Shown: in pieces, positions 1 through 9,620 of the stretch
Position numbering within the stretch: the stretch's first letter is position 1
Layout: each line of letters begins with the position of its first letter
Assembly: GCA_024684055.1 (NCBI GenBank)
Contig: JAIKXN010000239.1
Span: 1 to 64,000 of the forward strand
DNA from: Lachnospiraceae bacterium
GTDB taxonomy: Bacteria; Bacillota; Clostridia; Lachnospirales; Lachnospiraceae
Direction of reading: 5' to 3'
DNA: 64,000 bases
Made by a program: the position numbers and the translations under genes
Notes under the pieces: model-generated
What the model was told of the DNA's origin: nothing
What the model saw: only the letters and a program-made list of their open reading frames with translations
Database searches by the model: none

Positions 1-1
1 G

Positions 2-1051
2 TTAAAAGGTCTAAAGGTAAATATTGATTTCCAGGAACCCATTATCAGGGAAGGAGATAAGAATGCGCTTGTCGAAGTGATAAGAAACGACAAAGCGCTT
101 CTTTTGCCTGTCCTTCAGCTCAAATTCTCCATAACGAGAACATTTGAGTTTATGAAGGAAAGCAATACGGCCGTTACCGATCTCTATTACAGAAACGATT
201 ATTTTACTTGCAGGCCTTATCAGATAATTACAAGAAAATATATGTTCAAAGCAACCAAGCGCGGCGAATACAAAATTTCTTCGATCGATATTATCGGAAA
301 AGACATTTTCATGAACAGAAGTTTTTTCGCAAATTCGGATGAGTATTCGTCTGTTCTTGTTTTGCCCGGAAGAATTCCGAGAGAAAGACTGTCGGATGAC
401 CTGCTAAAATTCGCCGGTGATGTGGTCAAAAAGATCAAACTTATGGAAGACCCTTTTGAATTCAATTCGATCAGGGAATACCAGCCGTATGATTCGATGA
501 ATCACATTAACTGGAAAGCAAGTGCGAAAACTGATTCGCTGATGGTAAACACGTTTAATACCACACACAGAAAGAACGTGGTTATACTTGTTAATCTTGA
601 CATGAATCTAATAAGAAACGCTGAACAGCTAGCCGAAGGAACAATAAGAGTTGCTTCGTGTCTTACCGACATGTTTATTTCGGAAAATATCCCCGTTGCT
701 CTTTATACGAACGGTGAAGATTATGAAACAGGCGAGATTGTTGAAATAGAAGCCGGCTGCGATGAAGGACATATAAGAAATATAGATATTGCTCTTGCAA
801 GACTCAGTATAAAAAACATTAAATATCCGTTTTTGAAGCTGATGGAAGAGCATATTGAAAAAATGGAAGATTCTGAATTTATCATAATCTCCAATTACAG
901 AAAAGATGATTTTGTAAATGAATACAAAAGACTTCGCAAAGACGGAATTAATGTTAATCTGATCATTCCGGAATTTGCGAGATCCGATATCGGACCTTTT
1001 CCGGATAACAGCAACGAAGCTTATAAATGGGTAATTGAAGATGCATTCTAA
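2..1051 (+). CDS. DUF58 domain-containing protein (5' truncated by window edge)
   Basis: Frame is open to the window start (LKGLKVNIDFQEPIIREGDKNALVEVIRN...); typical DUF58 core 'DPFEFNSIREYQPYDSMNHINWKASAKTDSLMVN'. Confidence 0.88.
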   Translation, partial: LKGLKVNIDFQEPIIREGDKNALVEVIRNDKALLLPVLQLKFSITRTFEFMKESNTAVTDLYYRNDYFTCRPYQIITRKYMFKATKRGEYKISSIDIIGKDIFMNRSFFANSDEYSSVLVLPGRIPRERLSDDLLKFAGDVVKKIKLMEDPFEFNSIREYQPYDSMNHINWKASAKTDSLMVNTFNTTHRKNVVILVNLDMNLIRNAEQLAEGTIRVASCLTDMFISENIPVALYTNGEDYETGEIVEIEAGCDEGHIRNIDIALARLSIKNIKYPFLKLMEEHIEKMEDSEFIIISNYRKDDFVNEYKRLRKDGINVNLIIPEFARSDIGPFPDNSNEAYKWVIEDAF

Positions 1052-2216
1052 AAACTATTATTTCCTTTCGGAAGCTTCAAATTTCATAATGATCTTTCTC
1101 TTTACATTTACCGTAGGCAGTGTGTGGAATGCGCTTGTAAAGGTACCGGATTATTTTGTTATGCCGGGTGTTATTTTTGCGTTTCTTTTATTCTCATACG
1201 GAATAAGAAAATACGTTACGAATTTTGTTGTATATTTTCTTTTGCATATAATTCCTTTTGCGGCTTTTATATTCGTTCCGATGGATGCTTTCACGAGAAT
1301 ATTCCTTACCGGATTCATTCTTTTATTTGCCGGACTTAATATAAAGAACTGGTTTAGCGGAAACTTAAAAGAAGATGGTTTTGCTCCCATACATTTCGGT
1401 TTTGTTTTTGCGTTTGCCGGCGCGTATCTTGCCATGGATATCTTTCACAGAAGATTTACGATGTTTATGATATTTATCTTTGGCATACTTTTCTTTGTTT
1501 TATACTATGTCCGTCTTTTTACAGAAAATGTGAATTATCTGTATATCGAAAAAAAGAGAAATGACAAGATGCCGTTAAGAGACATGATCATTAACAGTGC
1601 AAAACTTGCGATACCTTTTGTCATTGTCTCGGTGATTATAATGGTTATTGCAAGGTTTGATTTTGTCGATAAGATAGCGCTTGATATTTATTTTAAGATC
1701 GCAGGTCTTATAGGAATTATCATAAAAAAAACGCTGGAATTCCTCGAATTTATTTTTTCAAAAATTTTCAGCGATGAAATGGTTGAGATCGAACCTCTGG
1801 TTCTGCCTCAGGAAGAAGAGATGGGCGGCAACAGCGTAGTTGTAAACGTAATTGCCGTGATTACTTACATTTTCATCGTTGGACTTCTTGTTTTCCTTGG
1901 CATAAAAATGATCATTTCAATATACAAGGCCATTGTTTTCAACAGGCAGAAAAAGGTATATAAAGTTGAAGATGATGCTGTTATCGAAATCAGAGAAAAT
2001 ATTGTTCAGAGAAGAAAATCCAGACGTGTCAAATTAAGCAAGATACGAAAGATGTATAAAAAACTTATCGAGAAGAAAGCCAAAGAAGGATATCAGATTT
2101 ACAGATTCCATACACCCAGAGAAAGATCTGAAGACATAAAGAAAAAAATGAATGCCGATGTCAGTTTCATAAACGAGATTTATGAAAAAGAGAGGTATGG
2201 ACAATTTAATGATTAA
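1035..2216 (+). CDS. polytopic membrane protein of a DUF58/transglutaminase-type operon (DUF4129-like C-terminus)
   Basis: Overlaps the DUF58 stop; multiple hydrophobic segments, then a basic cytoplasmic-like tail 'YKKLIEKKAKEGYQIYRFHTPRER'. Confidence 0.65.
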   Translation: MKMHSKNYYFLSEASNFIMIFLFTFTVGSVWNALVKVPDYFVMPGVIFAFLLFSYGIRKYVTNFVVYFLLHIIPFAAFIFVPMDAFTRIFLTGFILLFAGLNIKNWFSGNLKEDGFAPIHFGFVFAFAGAYLAMDIFHRRFTMFMIFIFGILFFVLYYVRLFTENVNYLYIEKKRNDKMPLRDMIINSAKLAIPFVIVSVIIMVIARFDFVDKIALDIYFKIAGLIGIIIKKTLEFLEFIFSKIFSDEMVEIEPLVLPQEEEMGGNSVVVNVIAVITYIFIVGLLVFLGIKMIISIYKAIVFNRQKKVYKVEDDAVIEIRENIVQRRKSRRVKLSKIRKMYKKLIEKKAKEGYQIYRFHTPRERSEDIKKKMNADVSFINEIYEKERYGQFND

Positions 2217-2299
2217 CCCTTTTATTTTGTGTGTTGGGGTGCTATAATTAATAGGTATTGTGGTTTATAACCAAAATATTTTAAGAGAGGATGTATTTT

Positions 2300-3490
2300 A
2301 TGAATTTGAAAAAGATTAAAACCGCCCTTGCAGCATCCTGTGTTGCGCTGGCAGTTGCGGGTATGGCTTTCGCGTGTAACAAAAATGTTACGACATCACC
2401 CATAGAACCTACGGAACCGGATACAGCCGTAGTTACGATTGACAGTGACATCATTCAGCCTGTCGAAGATGATACTGATGATACGGAAATTGAAGATGAC
2501 GCTGAATATGAAGAAACAAAAGCCGGTTATGTAAGAAGCGAATTAACAAACGAATGGATCGATGAGGAACTCGAGAAACAGAGACCCATCGCAGTAATGG
2601 TTGATAATGAACTTACTGCACTCGATCATTTCGGTGTAAACCAGGCCGACGTTGTTTATGAACTCATGAATTCAACAGCAAACGGCAGAGTTACACGACT
2701 TATGTGCCTTGTTAAGGATTATGCCAAAATTGAACAGTTTGGAAGTATTAGAAGTACACGTACAACAAACGTAATGCTTTCCGGCGAATGGAATGCAATC
2801 CTTGTACATGACGGCGGTCCTTTTTATATCAATGATTACATCGGAATGCCTTACTGCAATCATCTTTCAGCCGGATTTGCAAGATTTTCAAACGGAAAGA
2901 ATTATGAATTTACCGAATACGTAACTTACGATGACTACACGAATCCCAATACGGGAAAATCTTTTCCCGGACTTAAGGCAAGAATCGAAAGTGCAGGTTT
3001 CTCTGTAGACTATAACCAGTATTACGAAGGAAAGCACTGGATATTTGCAGAAAAAGGAAACAATAAGATCGAGTCTTCAAATGATGCAAAGAAAGCAGAA
3101 ACAGTTGAGCTTCCTTTCCCTCACAACAAATCAAAGCTTAAATACAATGCCGCAAAGAAAGCATATGAGTATGAAGAATACGGTAATCCTCATATCGATG
3201 CTCTCGACGGTGAAGTTACAAGCTTTACAAATGTAATTCTTGAAGCTATCTCTTTTACACAGCTTGATGAAAACGGTTATCTTACATACAACGTAACCGA
3301 TTCGACAACACACGAAGGATATTATCTTTCAAAGGGATATGCAGTACCCATTACATGGTCCAAGGCTAAACCCGAAGGAATTACACATTACTATTACAAA
3401 ACAACCGGAAAAGAAATCGAACTTAATACCGGTAAAACATACATTGCATTTGTTCCCGCTGATTCATGGAACACACTTGTGATCAAATAA
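2300..3490 (+). CDS. DUF3048 domain-containing lipoprotein (YerB-like)
   Basis: Lipobox 'VAGMAFAC'; 'RPIAVMVDN...ADVVYELMNSTANGRVTRLMCLVKDY..FGSIRSTR'. ATG at 2300 has better spacing to the SD 'agagagg' than the track start at 2291. Confidence 0.88.
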   Translation: MNLKKIKTALAASCVALAVAGMAFACNKNVTTSPIEPTEPDTAVVTIDSDIIQPVEDDTDDTEIEDDAEYEETKAGYVRSELTNEWIDEELEKQRPIAVMVDNELTALDHFGVNQADVVYELMNSTANGRVTRLMCLVKDYAKIEQFGSIRSTRTTNVMLSGEWNAILVHDGGPFYINDYIGMPYCNHLSAGFARFSNGKNYEFTEYVTYDDYTNPNTGKSFPGLKARIESAGFSVDYNQYYEGKHWIFAEKGNNKIESSNDAKKAETVELPFPHNKSKLKYNAAKKAYEYEEYGNPHIDALDGEVTSFTNVILEAISFTQLDENGYLTYNVTDSTTHEGYYLSKGYAVPITWSKAKPEGITHYYYKTTGKEIELNTGKTYIAFVPADSWNTLVIK

Positions 3491-3499
3491 GACTTATCA

Positions 3500-3532
3500 G
3501 ACACTGTGGAGCAATCCACAGTGTTTTTGTTT
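3500..3532 (+). terminator. intrinsic terminator
   Basis: acactgtgga-gcaa-tccacagtgt followed by ttttgttt. Confidence 0.85.
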
Positions 3533-3593
3533 AAGGAATACAAATTTATTGACAATAAATGCTAAATTTGATAATATAATTCTCGTTGTGAAT

Positions 3594-3666
3594 GCTGCTA
3601 TGGCTCAGTAGGTAGAGCGTCGCATTGGTAGTGCGGAGGTCACGGGTCCGATTCCCGTTAGCAGCT
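3594..3666 (+). tRNA. tRNA-Thr (GGU anticodon)
   Basis: Acceptor GCTGCTA/TAGCAGC, anticodon loop TTGGTAG, T-arm CGGGTCCGATTCCCG. Confidence 0.9.
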
Positions 3667-3842
3667 TTTAAAAAAATTATAAAGAAAGCATTGTAAACCA
3701 AAGGTTTATGATGCTTTTTCTTTTTGAGCTTATTTTTGCTTTTTCATACGTATTTTTCATTTTAAAAGTGTTGTATATGAGGGGATTGAAATGTATAATA
3801 AAAAGAGTGTAAAAAACTAATATTGTAAAGGAGAATTTCGGT

Positions 3843-5162
3843 ATGTATTGTAGCACATGTGGTACAAAACTGGATGATAAAGCACAGTTTTGTTATAATT
3901 GCGGAACTAAAGTTGCGGTTCAGATTGTTGAAGAAACACAGCCTGAAGCAGCTCCTGCTTCTAATCCTGTAACGGAAGAAGTAAAAGCAGAGGCAACAGT
4001 ACAGCCCATAGTTGAAGAAGTAAAAACAGAAGCACCTGTACAGCCCGTTGCAGAAGAAGTAAAGACAGAGGCACCTGTAGAGCCCGTAGTTGAAGAAATA
4101 AAGACAGCGGCACCTGTAGAGCCCGTAGTTGAAGAAGTAAAGACAGAGGCACCTGTACAGCCTGTAGTTGAAGAAGTAAAGACAGAGACACCTGTACAGC
4201 CTGTAGTTGATGAAGTAAAAGCGGAAGCGCCTGTACAGCATGTAGTTGAAGAAGTAAAGACAGAGGCACCTGCACAGCCTGTAGTTGAAGAAGTTAAAAC
4301 AGAAACGCCCGTACAGCCTGCAGCTCAGACTGTAAATGTAGTGCCTGTTCAGAATATAGTTAATGCATCGACAGTACCCGTACAACCTGCAGCAAATGCA
4401 GCACCTGCACAGCCTGTGGCAAATGCAGCACCTGCTCAGAATACAGCTAATGCAACTGCTGCGACAGCAACAGCAGCTAAGGGTGAGAAACCCAAGAAAA
4501 AAGGCAAAGGATGTCTTATTGCCATACTTATATTCGTAGTATTATCCATAGCTTTTGTTCTTCTTGTTGTTGCAATATTTGTAATCGCATTTCTTTTGAA
4601 CAAACCGGCCCAAAAGGATTATTCCAATTCATCTGATTATTACGGTAATTACAGCGGAACAAGCACTGTTGTAAATACATACGGTTCCGAAGATCTTGCT
4701 TTTTATCTTGCATCCAAGGGAATTCAGGTTGATGTTAACGAACTTCTTACGGACCAGCTTGAAAGAGATTTTGCCATTGCATTATATAATGATGCCAATA
4801 CAACTCCTGCTGCATGGGATATGGCAGTTTATATGGGCGAGTTCTTTGGATATCAGAAATTCCACAACAAGAATTTCATTACATATGAAAACTTTGACAA
4901 AGGCATATCTCATTACGGAGACGGGGATCTTCTCATCGACAATCCTCAGAACGAGTTCCATCTTTATGTTCTTGATGAAGACAAAGAAGGAAAGATGGCA
5001 GAGCATCTCTTCGGTATTAATGATACCGACGGAAAATATGAGATTACCATGGACGGTACAATAGACGGTGACTGTATAACAGGCACCATGATCATAAAAT
5101 TACAGTATGGCGACATGCCCGGTGTATTTAAAGAAGACATTGAATTTAAGGCATATCGTTAA
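3843..5162 (+). CDS. zinc-ribbon membrane protein with 13-aa tandem repeats
   Basis: N-terminal 'YCSTCGTKLDDKAQFCYNCGTKV' zinc ribbon, nine VEEVKTEAPVQPV repeats, one TM segment, C-terminal extracellular-like domain. Confidence 0.85.
   Translation: MYCSTCGTKLDDKAQFCYNCGTKVAVQIVEETQPEAAPASNPVTEEVKAEATVQPIVEEVKTEAPVQPVAEEVKTEAPVEPVVEEIKTAAPVEPVVEEVKTEAPVQPVVEEVKTETPVQPVVDEVKAEAPVQHVVEEVKTEAPAQPVVEEVKTETPVQPAAQTVNVVPVQNIVNASTVPVQPAANAAPAQPVANAAPAQNTANATAATATAAKGEKPKKKGKGCLIAILIFVVLSIAFVLLVVAIFVIAFLLNKPAQKDYSNSSDYYGNYSGTSTVVNTYGSEDLAFYLASKGIQVDVNELLTDQLERDFAIALYNDANTTPAAWDMAVYMGEFFGYQKFHNKNFITYENFDKGISHYGDGDLLIDNPQNEFHLYVLDEDKEGKMAEHLFGINDTDGKYEITMDGTIDGDCITGTMIIKLQYGDMPGVFKEDIEFKAYR
3972..4322 (+). 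repeat. nine tandem copies of a 39-bp coding repeat
   Basis: In-frame copies such as gttgaagaagtaaagacagaggcacctgtacagcctgta. Confidence 0.92.
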
Positions 5163-5177
5163 TTACCAGAGGAATAT

Positions 5178-5765
5178 ATGAAAAATTTTACTTTGCTGGA
5201 TAAAAAATCACGTACTTCTATAATGTACGGTGTTATTATCTGTCTGCTTGTGGCTATAAGCTTTTGCATCGTGAAAATAGCGACAAGACCTAAAGTTATA
5301 GAAGATAATAACTTTTATCTTCCCGAGAAAGAGGAAATTGATCTTGAGGTCAGTGCTCAGAATCCGCAGGAAGAAGACAGAGCCGTAAAGATTGAAATTG
5401 AAGACCGTGCGAGATTAATTGAAGATAACGTTAATATACGTTCCGGTCCTACAACCGAATCTGAACGTCTTGGTTCTGCGTATAAAGGTTTCGACTATAA
5501 GATACTTTCAAAAGATAATTCCGAGTGGATTAAGATCGAGTATGATGGCAGACCTGCATATGTATTCGCCGAGTATGTGGAAATCGTTCCGATGTTCTTA
5601 AATGATATGGGTGAATATGAAGAGTATGTAGAACTTGACGAAAACGGTAATGCCAAGGTTAAAGAACCCCAGGATAGTTCAGAGACCGACGGTGAAGCCG
5701 AAGACGGAGAGAGTACTGATACTGAAGAAACACCTGCAGAAGGAAATACCGAAACACAGAACTAA
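5178..5765 (+). CDS. membrane-anchored SH3-domain protein
   Basis: N-terminal TM helix; SH3b-like 'DNVNIRSGPTTESERLGSAYKGFDYKILSKDNSEWIKIEYDGRPAYVFAEYV'; acidic tail. Confidence 0.85.
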   Translation: MKNFTLLDKKSRTSIMYGVIICLLVAISFCIVKIATRPKVIEDNNFYLPEKEEIDLEVSAQNPQEEDRAVKIEIEDRARLIEDNVNIRSGPTTESERLGSAYKGFDYKILSKDNSEWIKIEYDGRPAYVFAEYVEIVPMFLNDMGEYEEYVELDENGNAKVKEPQDSSETDGEAEDGESTDTEETPAEGNTETQN

Positions 5766-5855
5766 AAAACAAGGTGATTTAAATGCTGATAATTTAAAAA
5801 CTTGAATTAAAAAATTTATTAATTTATATGCTTCGAATCAAAACCTAGATGATTT

Positions 5856-5892
5856 AAAAGCTGCGAATCAAATGAATTCGCAGCTTTTTCTT
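5856..5892 (+). terminator. intrinsic terminator
   Basis: aaaagctgcgaat-caaatg-aattcgcagctttttctttt. Confidence 0.8.
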
Positions 5893-6071
5893 TTCTCTAT
5901 ATTTACAAAAGTGTTTATTATGTACGAATTATCACCCGTAGTGTTAAAGATATAAATATCGAAAACTACGGGTGTAATAGCAAATCCCGCTGATACACTC
6001 GTAAAGTATCTTATTTGTTTTGCAATAACTACGGGTGCAATACTACAGTAAGATAACTGAATTCAAATGCC

Positions 6072-8645
6072 TTATCTGTTCTGCATTTCCCACATCTGCT
6101 GGTTGAGGATATCCTGATAATTGGGTTGTGCGAAGAACGCATTGTTGTGACAGCAGTAGTTGTTGGGAGTGGTCTGACCGTAATCAAGTGAACTGTCTTC
6201 TCTTAAAGGAAGAGTAGCTACGCCTTCGTGAGCGAAAGGACATGTATCACAAGCAATCTTTCCATCATATCCGCAGATATTGCCCATGTAATGAACATCA
6301 CAGTATTCATAGGGTTCTGTACCGACTTCATAGTATTCCATGCGAACGTGGTCGTTGCATAAGCCGTCTCTGGGAAGCTTTCCTGATTCTGAACATATAG
6401 CGCACTGAGTAATTCCGTTAGGCATATCAAAAGGTGCGTTGGGAAGTCCTGCGTGAATTCTGCTCATACATTCTTTCCAGAGGTATTTAGCAATATCATG
6501 CTGGTTTCCGGCAAGGTCTACGTTATTGTCGAAGCCTACCCATACTGTAGCTGTATAGTAGGGTGAGTATCCTGAAAACCAGATATCGTTGTATGAAGAG
6601 GTTGTACCTGTTTTTCCTGCGATATTCATATCCGGAATTCTTGCCATTGTACCGGTACCTGAATTAACAACGTCCTGCATTGCACTTGTAAGAAGGAAAG
6701 CGGTTGTTTCTTTAAGTACTCTGTGAGGTTCGCTCATGGAACTGTCAAGGATGATATTTCCGTCTGAATCAGTAACCTTTGAATATAATATAGGTCTGTT
6801 ATAGACACCTTCATTTGCGATAGTTGCAAAAGCAGCATTTGTTTCGAGGTTTGTAACACCGTGTGTGATACCGCCGAGAGCAAGAGCCTGATGAACATCG
6901 GTCATTACTTCGCCGTTCTTTGTAACTTCTCTTTCCACGAGCGTGGTAAATCCAAAGTTAACAAGGTAGTTATAGCCCATCTGAGGTGTAATCTGCGTAA
7001 GTACTTTAACCGTTACGATGTTAAGGGACTCTTTAATACCTCTTCGTAATGAACAGTTTCCTCTGTAGGCCTGTCCGTACCAGTTTGAAATCGGTCGACC
7101 GTTCTTATAAGTGAAAGGACCGTCATACTGAACGTCGCCGAGAGTAAAGCCGCAGGCATCAATAGCCGGAGCATAAGTGGAAAGAACCTTGAAAAGTGAA
7201 CCGGGCTGTCTTTCGGAATCGCATGCTCTGTTAAGCGTTTTACTTGCGATTTTCTGACCGCGTCCTCCGACCATGGCAAGTACATATCCGTTATGCTGAT
7301 CCATAACAGTGATGGAAGCCTGAGGCTGAGGAGTGAGATTATATGTCTCAGCTCTGACATCATCATTTTCTTCCATTACATTTGCCTTGTAGTTTTCTAT
7401 GGCAGCCAATGCATCCTCTTCGGATTCATAAAGAAGTTTAAAATCTTTATTGGTTTCCTGATAGAATGACTGGAACATTTCGGTTGAGTGGTTAACGAGT
7501 TCGCCGTCGGGCTTCTCGACAGTCAACTGATATGAAAGAAGATATTTGGTTTTTCCCGCATAGCTTTCTTCGTTGCCGAATACTTCGTCACAGTAGGACT
7601 GGATTTCGGGATTCTGCGTCGAATAGATTTTAAGACCTCCGGCATATAAGAGCTTGTATGCGTTGTCTTTATCGTAACCGGCTATGTTGATAAGGTCTTC
7701 GGCAACCTGATTTGTAAGCTCATCTACGAAGTAGGAGTTGATATTGGTTGTTGAAACTTCTTCGTTATATTTTTTGATTCTTGAATATACATCGTCGTTC
7801 ATTGCCTGATCGTATTCCGATTTATCAATGTAACCCTGTTTGTACATATATTCAAGAACGGTACTTCTTTTCTCTGCATTTCTGTCGGGATGCGTAATGG
7901 GGTTGTACTTTGAAGGGTTCTGGGTAATACCTGCAAGTACGGCACTTTCGGAAAGGTTTAACTGATATACGGGCTTTCCGAAGTATCTCTGGGAAGCAGC
8001 CTGAACACCGAGAGTACTCTGACCGAGGTTGATCGTATTAAGGTAATATTCGAGAATCTGGGATTTATCCATTTTCTTTTCGATTTGGATTGCAAGGTAC
8101 TGTTCCTGAATCTTACGCTTAAACTTGTTGACCATATTTGTTTCGGTTACCCAGCTGTCATCGAAAACGTTGTTCTTTAAAAGCTGCTGTGTAATGGTTG
8201 AAGCACCTTCCTTGAACTTACCGCCGTTTTTGATACCTCTGTAACCGGCACGGATGATACCCTTAATGTCGATACCGTTATGCTGATAAAAACGTTCGTC
8301 TTCGATAGCAACAACAGCATCGCAGAGATCCTGGGGAATTTTATCCATTGTGACGTAACTTCTGTTTGCGTTGGAAGAAACCAGTTTGGTCATTTCGTGT
8401 CCTTCGGAGTCATAAACCAGTGTAGCGTAACCTGTGGGAATAAGGTCAAATTCATCGATTTCGGGAGAAGAACTTAAGATTCCGTTGAATGCTCCGATTC
8501 CGACACACATGCCGAGAACGCAGGATATGATAAAACCTATAAATAATAATTGTAAGATTGAAACTTTAAAAAGATTCGCAACCTTTATTCCTTTTGATCG
8601 CATCTGTCTTAAAGTTCTTTTTATTCCGAGCTTGGAAAAATTCAT
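6072..8645 (-). CDS. class A penicillin-binding protein (PBP1A family)
   Basis: GT51 'EDERFYQHNGIDIKGIIRA..KEGASTITQQLLKN'; transpeptidase 'SERQPGSLFKVL', 'AGKTGTTSSYNDIWFSGY'. Confidence 0.95.
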   Translation of the reverse strand: MNFSKLGIKRTLRQMRSKGIKVANLFKVSILQLLFIGFIISCVLGMCVGIGAFNGILSSSPEIDEFDLIPTGYATLVYDSEGHEMTKLVSSNANRSYVTMDKIPQDLCDAVVAIEDERFYQHNGIDIKGIIRAGYRGIKNGGKFKEGASTITQQLLKNNVFDDSWVTETNMVNKFKRKIQEQYLAIQIEKKMDKSQILEYYLNTINLGQSTLGVQAASQRYFGKPVYQLNLSESAVLAGITQNPSKYNPITHPDRNAEKRSTVLEYMYKQGYIDKSEYDQAMNDDVYSRIKKYNEEVSTTNINSYFVDELTNQVAEDLINIAGYDKDNAYKLLYAGGLKIYSTQNPEIQSYCDEVFGNEESYAGKTKYLLSYQLTVEKPDGELVNHSTEMFQSFYQETNKDFKLLYESEEDALAAIENYKANVMEENDDVRAETYNLTPQPQASITVMDQHNGYVLAMVGGRGQKIASKTLNRACDSERQPGSLFKVLSTYAPAIDACGFTLGDVQYDGPFTYKNGRPISNWYGQAYRGNCSLRRGIKESLNIVTVKVLTQITPQMGYNYLVNFGFTTLVEREVTKNGEVMTDVHQALALGGITHGVTNLETNAAFATIANEGVYNRPILYSKVTDSDGNIILDSSMSEPHRVLKETTAFLLTSAMQDVVNSGTGTMARIPDMNIAGKTGTTSSYNDIWFSGYSPYYTATVWVGFDNNVDLAGNQHDIAKYLWKECMSRIHAGLPNAPFDMPNGITQCAICSESGKLPRDGLCNDHVRMEYYEVGTEPYEYCDVHYMGNICGYDGKIACDTCPFAHEGVATLPLREDSSLDYGQTTPNNYCCHNNAFFAQPNYQDILNQQMWEMQNR

Positions 8646-8846
8646 AGTAAAATCCTTTCAGTAGTAAATATAAAGCTAAACTATAAATATTTATCTTCAA
8701 ATTGCATAAATATAAGAACAAACTAAATCAACTATATATATTATCACAAATATTATTTTTTGTTAAGTTTATTAATCCTTTTTGTCATATATAGTGTTAC
8801 TTGTAAAAAATCATGCCTTTTGTTACAATATATTGCGAGGTTCAAA

Positions 8847-9461
8847 ATGAAGAAATTAATCACTCCGGCAGAAGGAAATTATGTCGAAAAAAAGTCAAAA
8901 TTCATATGCCATCTGTTTAAAGTCACAAATCAGGATGAGATCCAGGAAATACTGAAAGCGGAAAAGAAAAAATACTTTGATGCGAAACATCACTGTTATG
9001 CTTTTGTTTATGGTGAAACGGGAGCAAATGTAAAATGCAGTGATGACGGAGAACCTTCCGGAACTGCCGGAAAACCCATGCTGGAAATTCTGCAAAGAGA
9101 GGGTCTGACAGATATCCTTTGTGTTGTGACAAGGTATTTCGGCGGAACACTTTTGGGAACGGGCGGACTTGTAAGAGCATATTCCGAATCACTGAAGGAC
9201 GCCTTGGAAAACAGTACTTTTGCGGATGAAATTCCGGCGTTTTTGCTTGAATACAGATATTCTTATAATTTTGATGCTATCGTTGCTTCTTATTTCAGAG
9301 ACAAAAACATAAAAGTACTGAACACGGAATATACAGACAGTGTCAGTGTTAAAATCGTCATTTCGCAGGATATATATGAGAAAACAAATGACGATCTTAA
9401 AAATCTTACAAAAGGAAGCATTGAAAAAACGGAAGAAACAAAATGCATGTACGCATTATAG
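8847..9461 (+). CDS. yigZ: YigZ/IMPACT family protein
   Basis: 'KSKFICHLFKV...DAKHHCYAFVYG...CSDDGEPSGTAGKPMLEIL...VTRYFGGTLLGTGGLVRAYSE'. ATG at 8847 follows 'gcgagg'; the track start is upstream. Confidence 0.93.
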   Translation: MKKLITPAEGNYVEKKSKFICHLFKVTNQDEIQEILKAEKKKYFDAKHHCYAFVYGETGANVKCSDDGEPSGTAGKPMLEILQREGLTDILCVVTRYFGGTLLGTGGLVRAYSESLKDALENSTFADEIPAFLLEYRYSYNFDAIVASYFRDKNIKVLNTEYTDSVSVKIVISQDIYEKTNDDLKNLTKGSIEKTEETKCMYAL

Positions 9462-9620
9462 AAATGTTGTTTTGCGTTATTTTAAAGCGGCTTGTTAATT
9501 GCAACCGCGCTTGCATTGGCTGTTTTGTTAAAAAAGTTTTTTTAACAGATAAAGGCTGAATATTTTGGCTGTAAGTATCATATTTAGTAAATTTAATTTT
9601 CGCGATAAAGGGGAAAAGAA

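Noticed and set aside
3762-4385. Minus-strand 207-aa ORF with YRLYRCLCLYFFN repeats
   Set aside because: Antisense reading of the 39-bp coding repeats in the zinc-ribbon gene.
6072-6430. Cys-rich C-terminus of PBP1A as a novel domain
   Set aside because: The CxxSGxxxxxxC...GTEPxxxCxxH pattern is usual for PBP1A tails; only the final CCHNN part is odd.
9487-9547. Hairpins (gcggcttg..caaccgc and tgttaaaaaa-gt-ttttttaaca) between yigZ and thyA
   Set aside because: Most simply a terminator or A/T palindrome; not distinctive enough to report.
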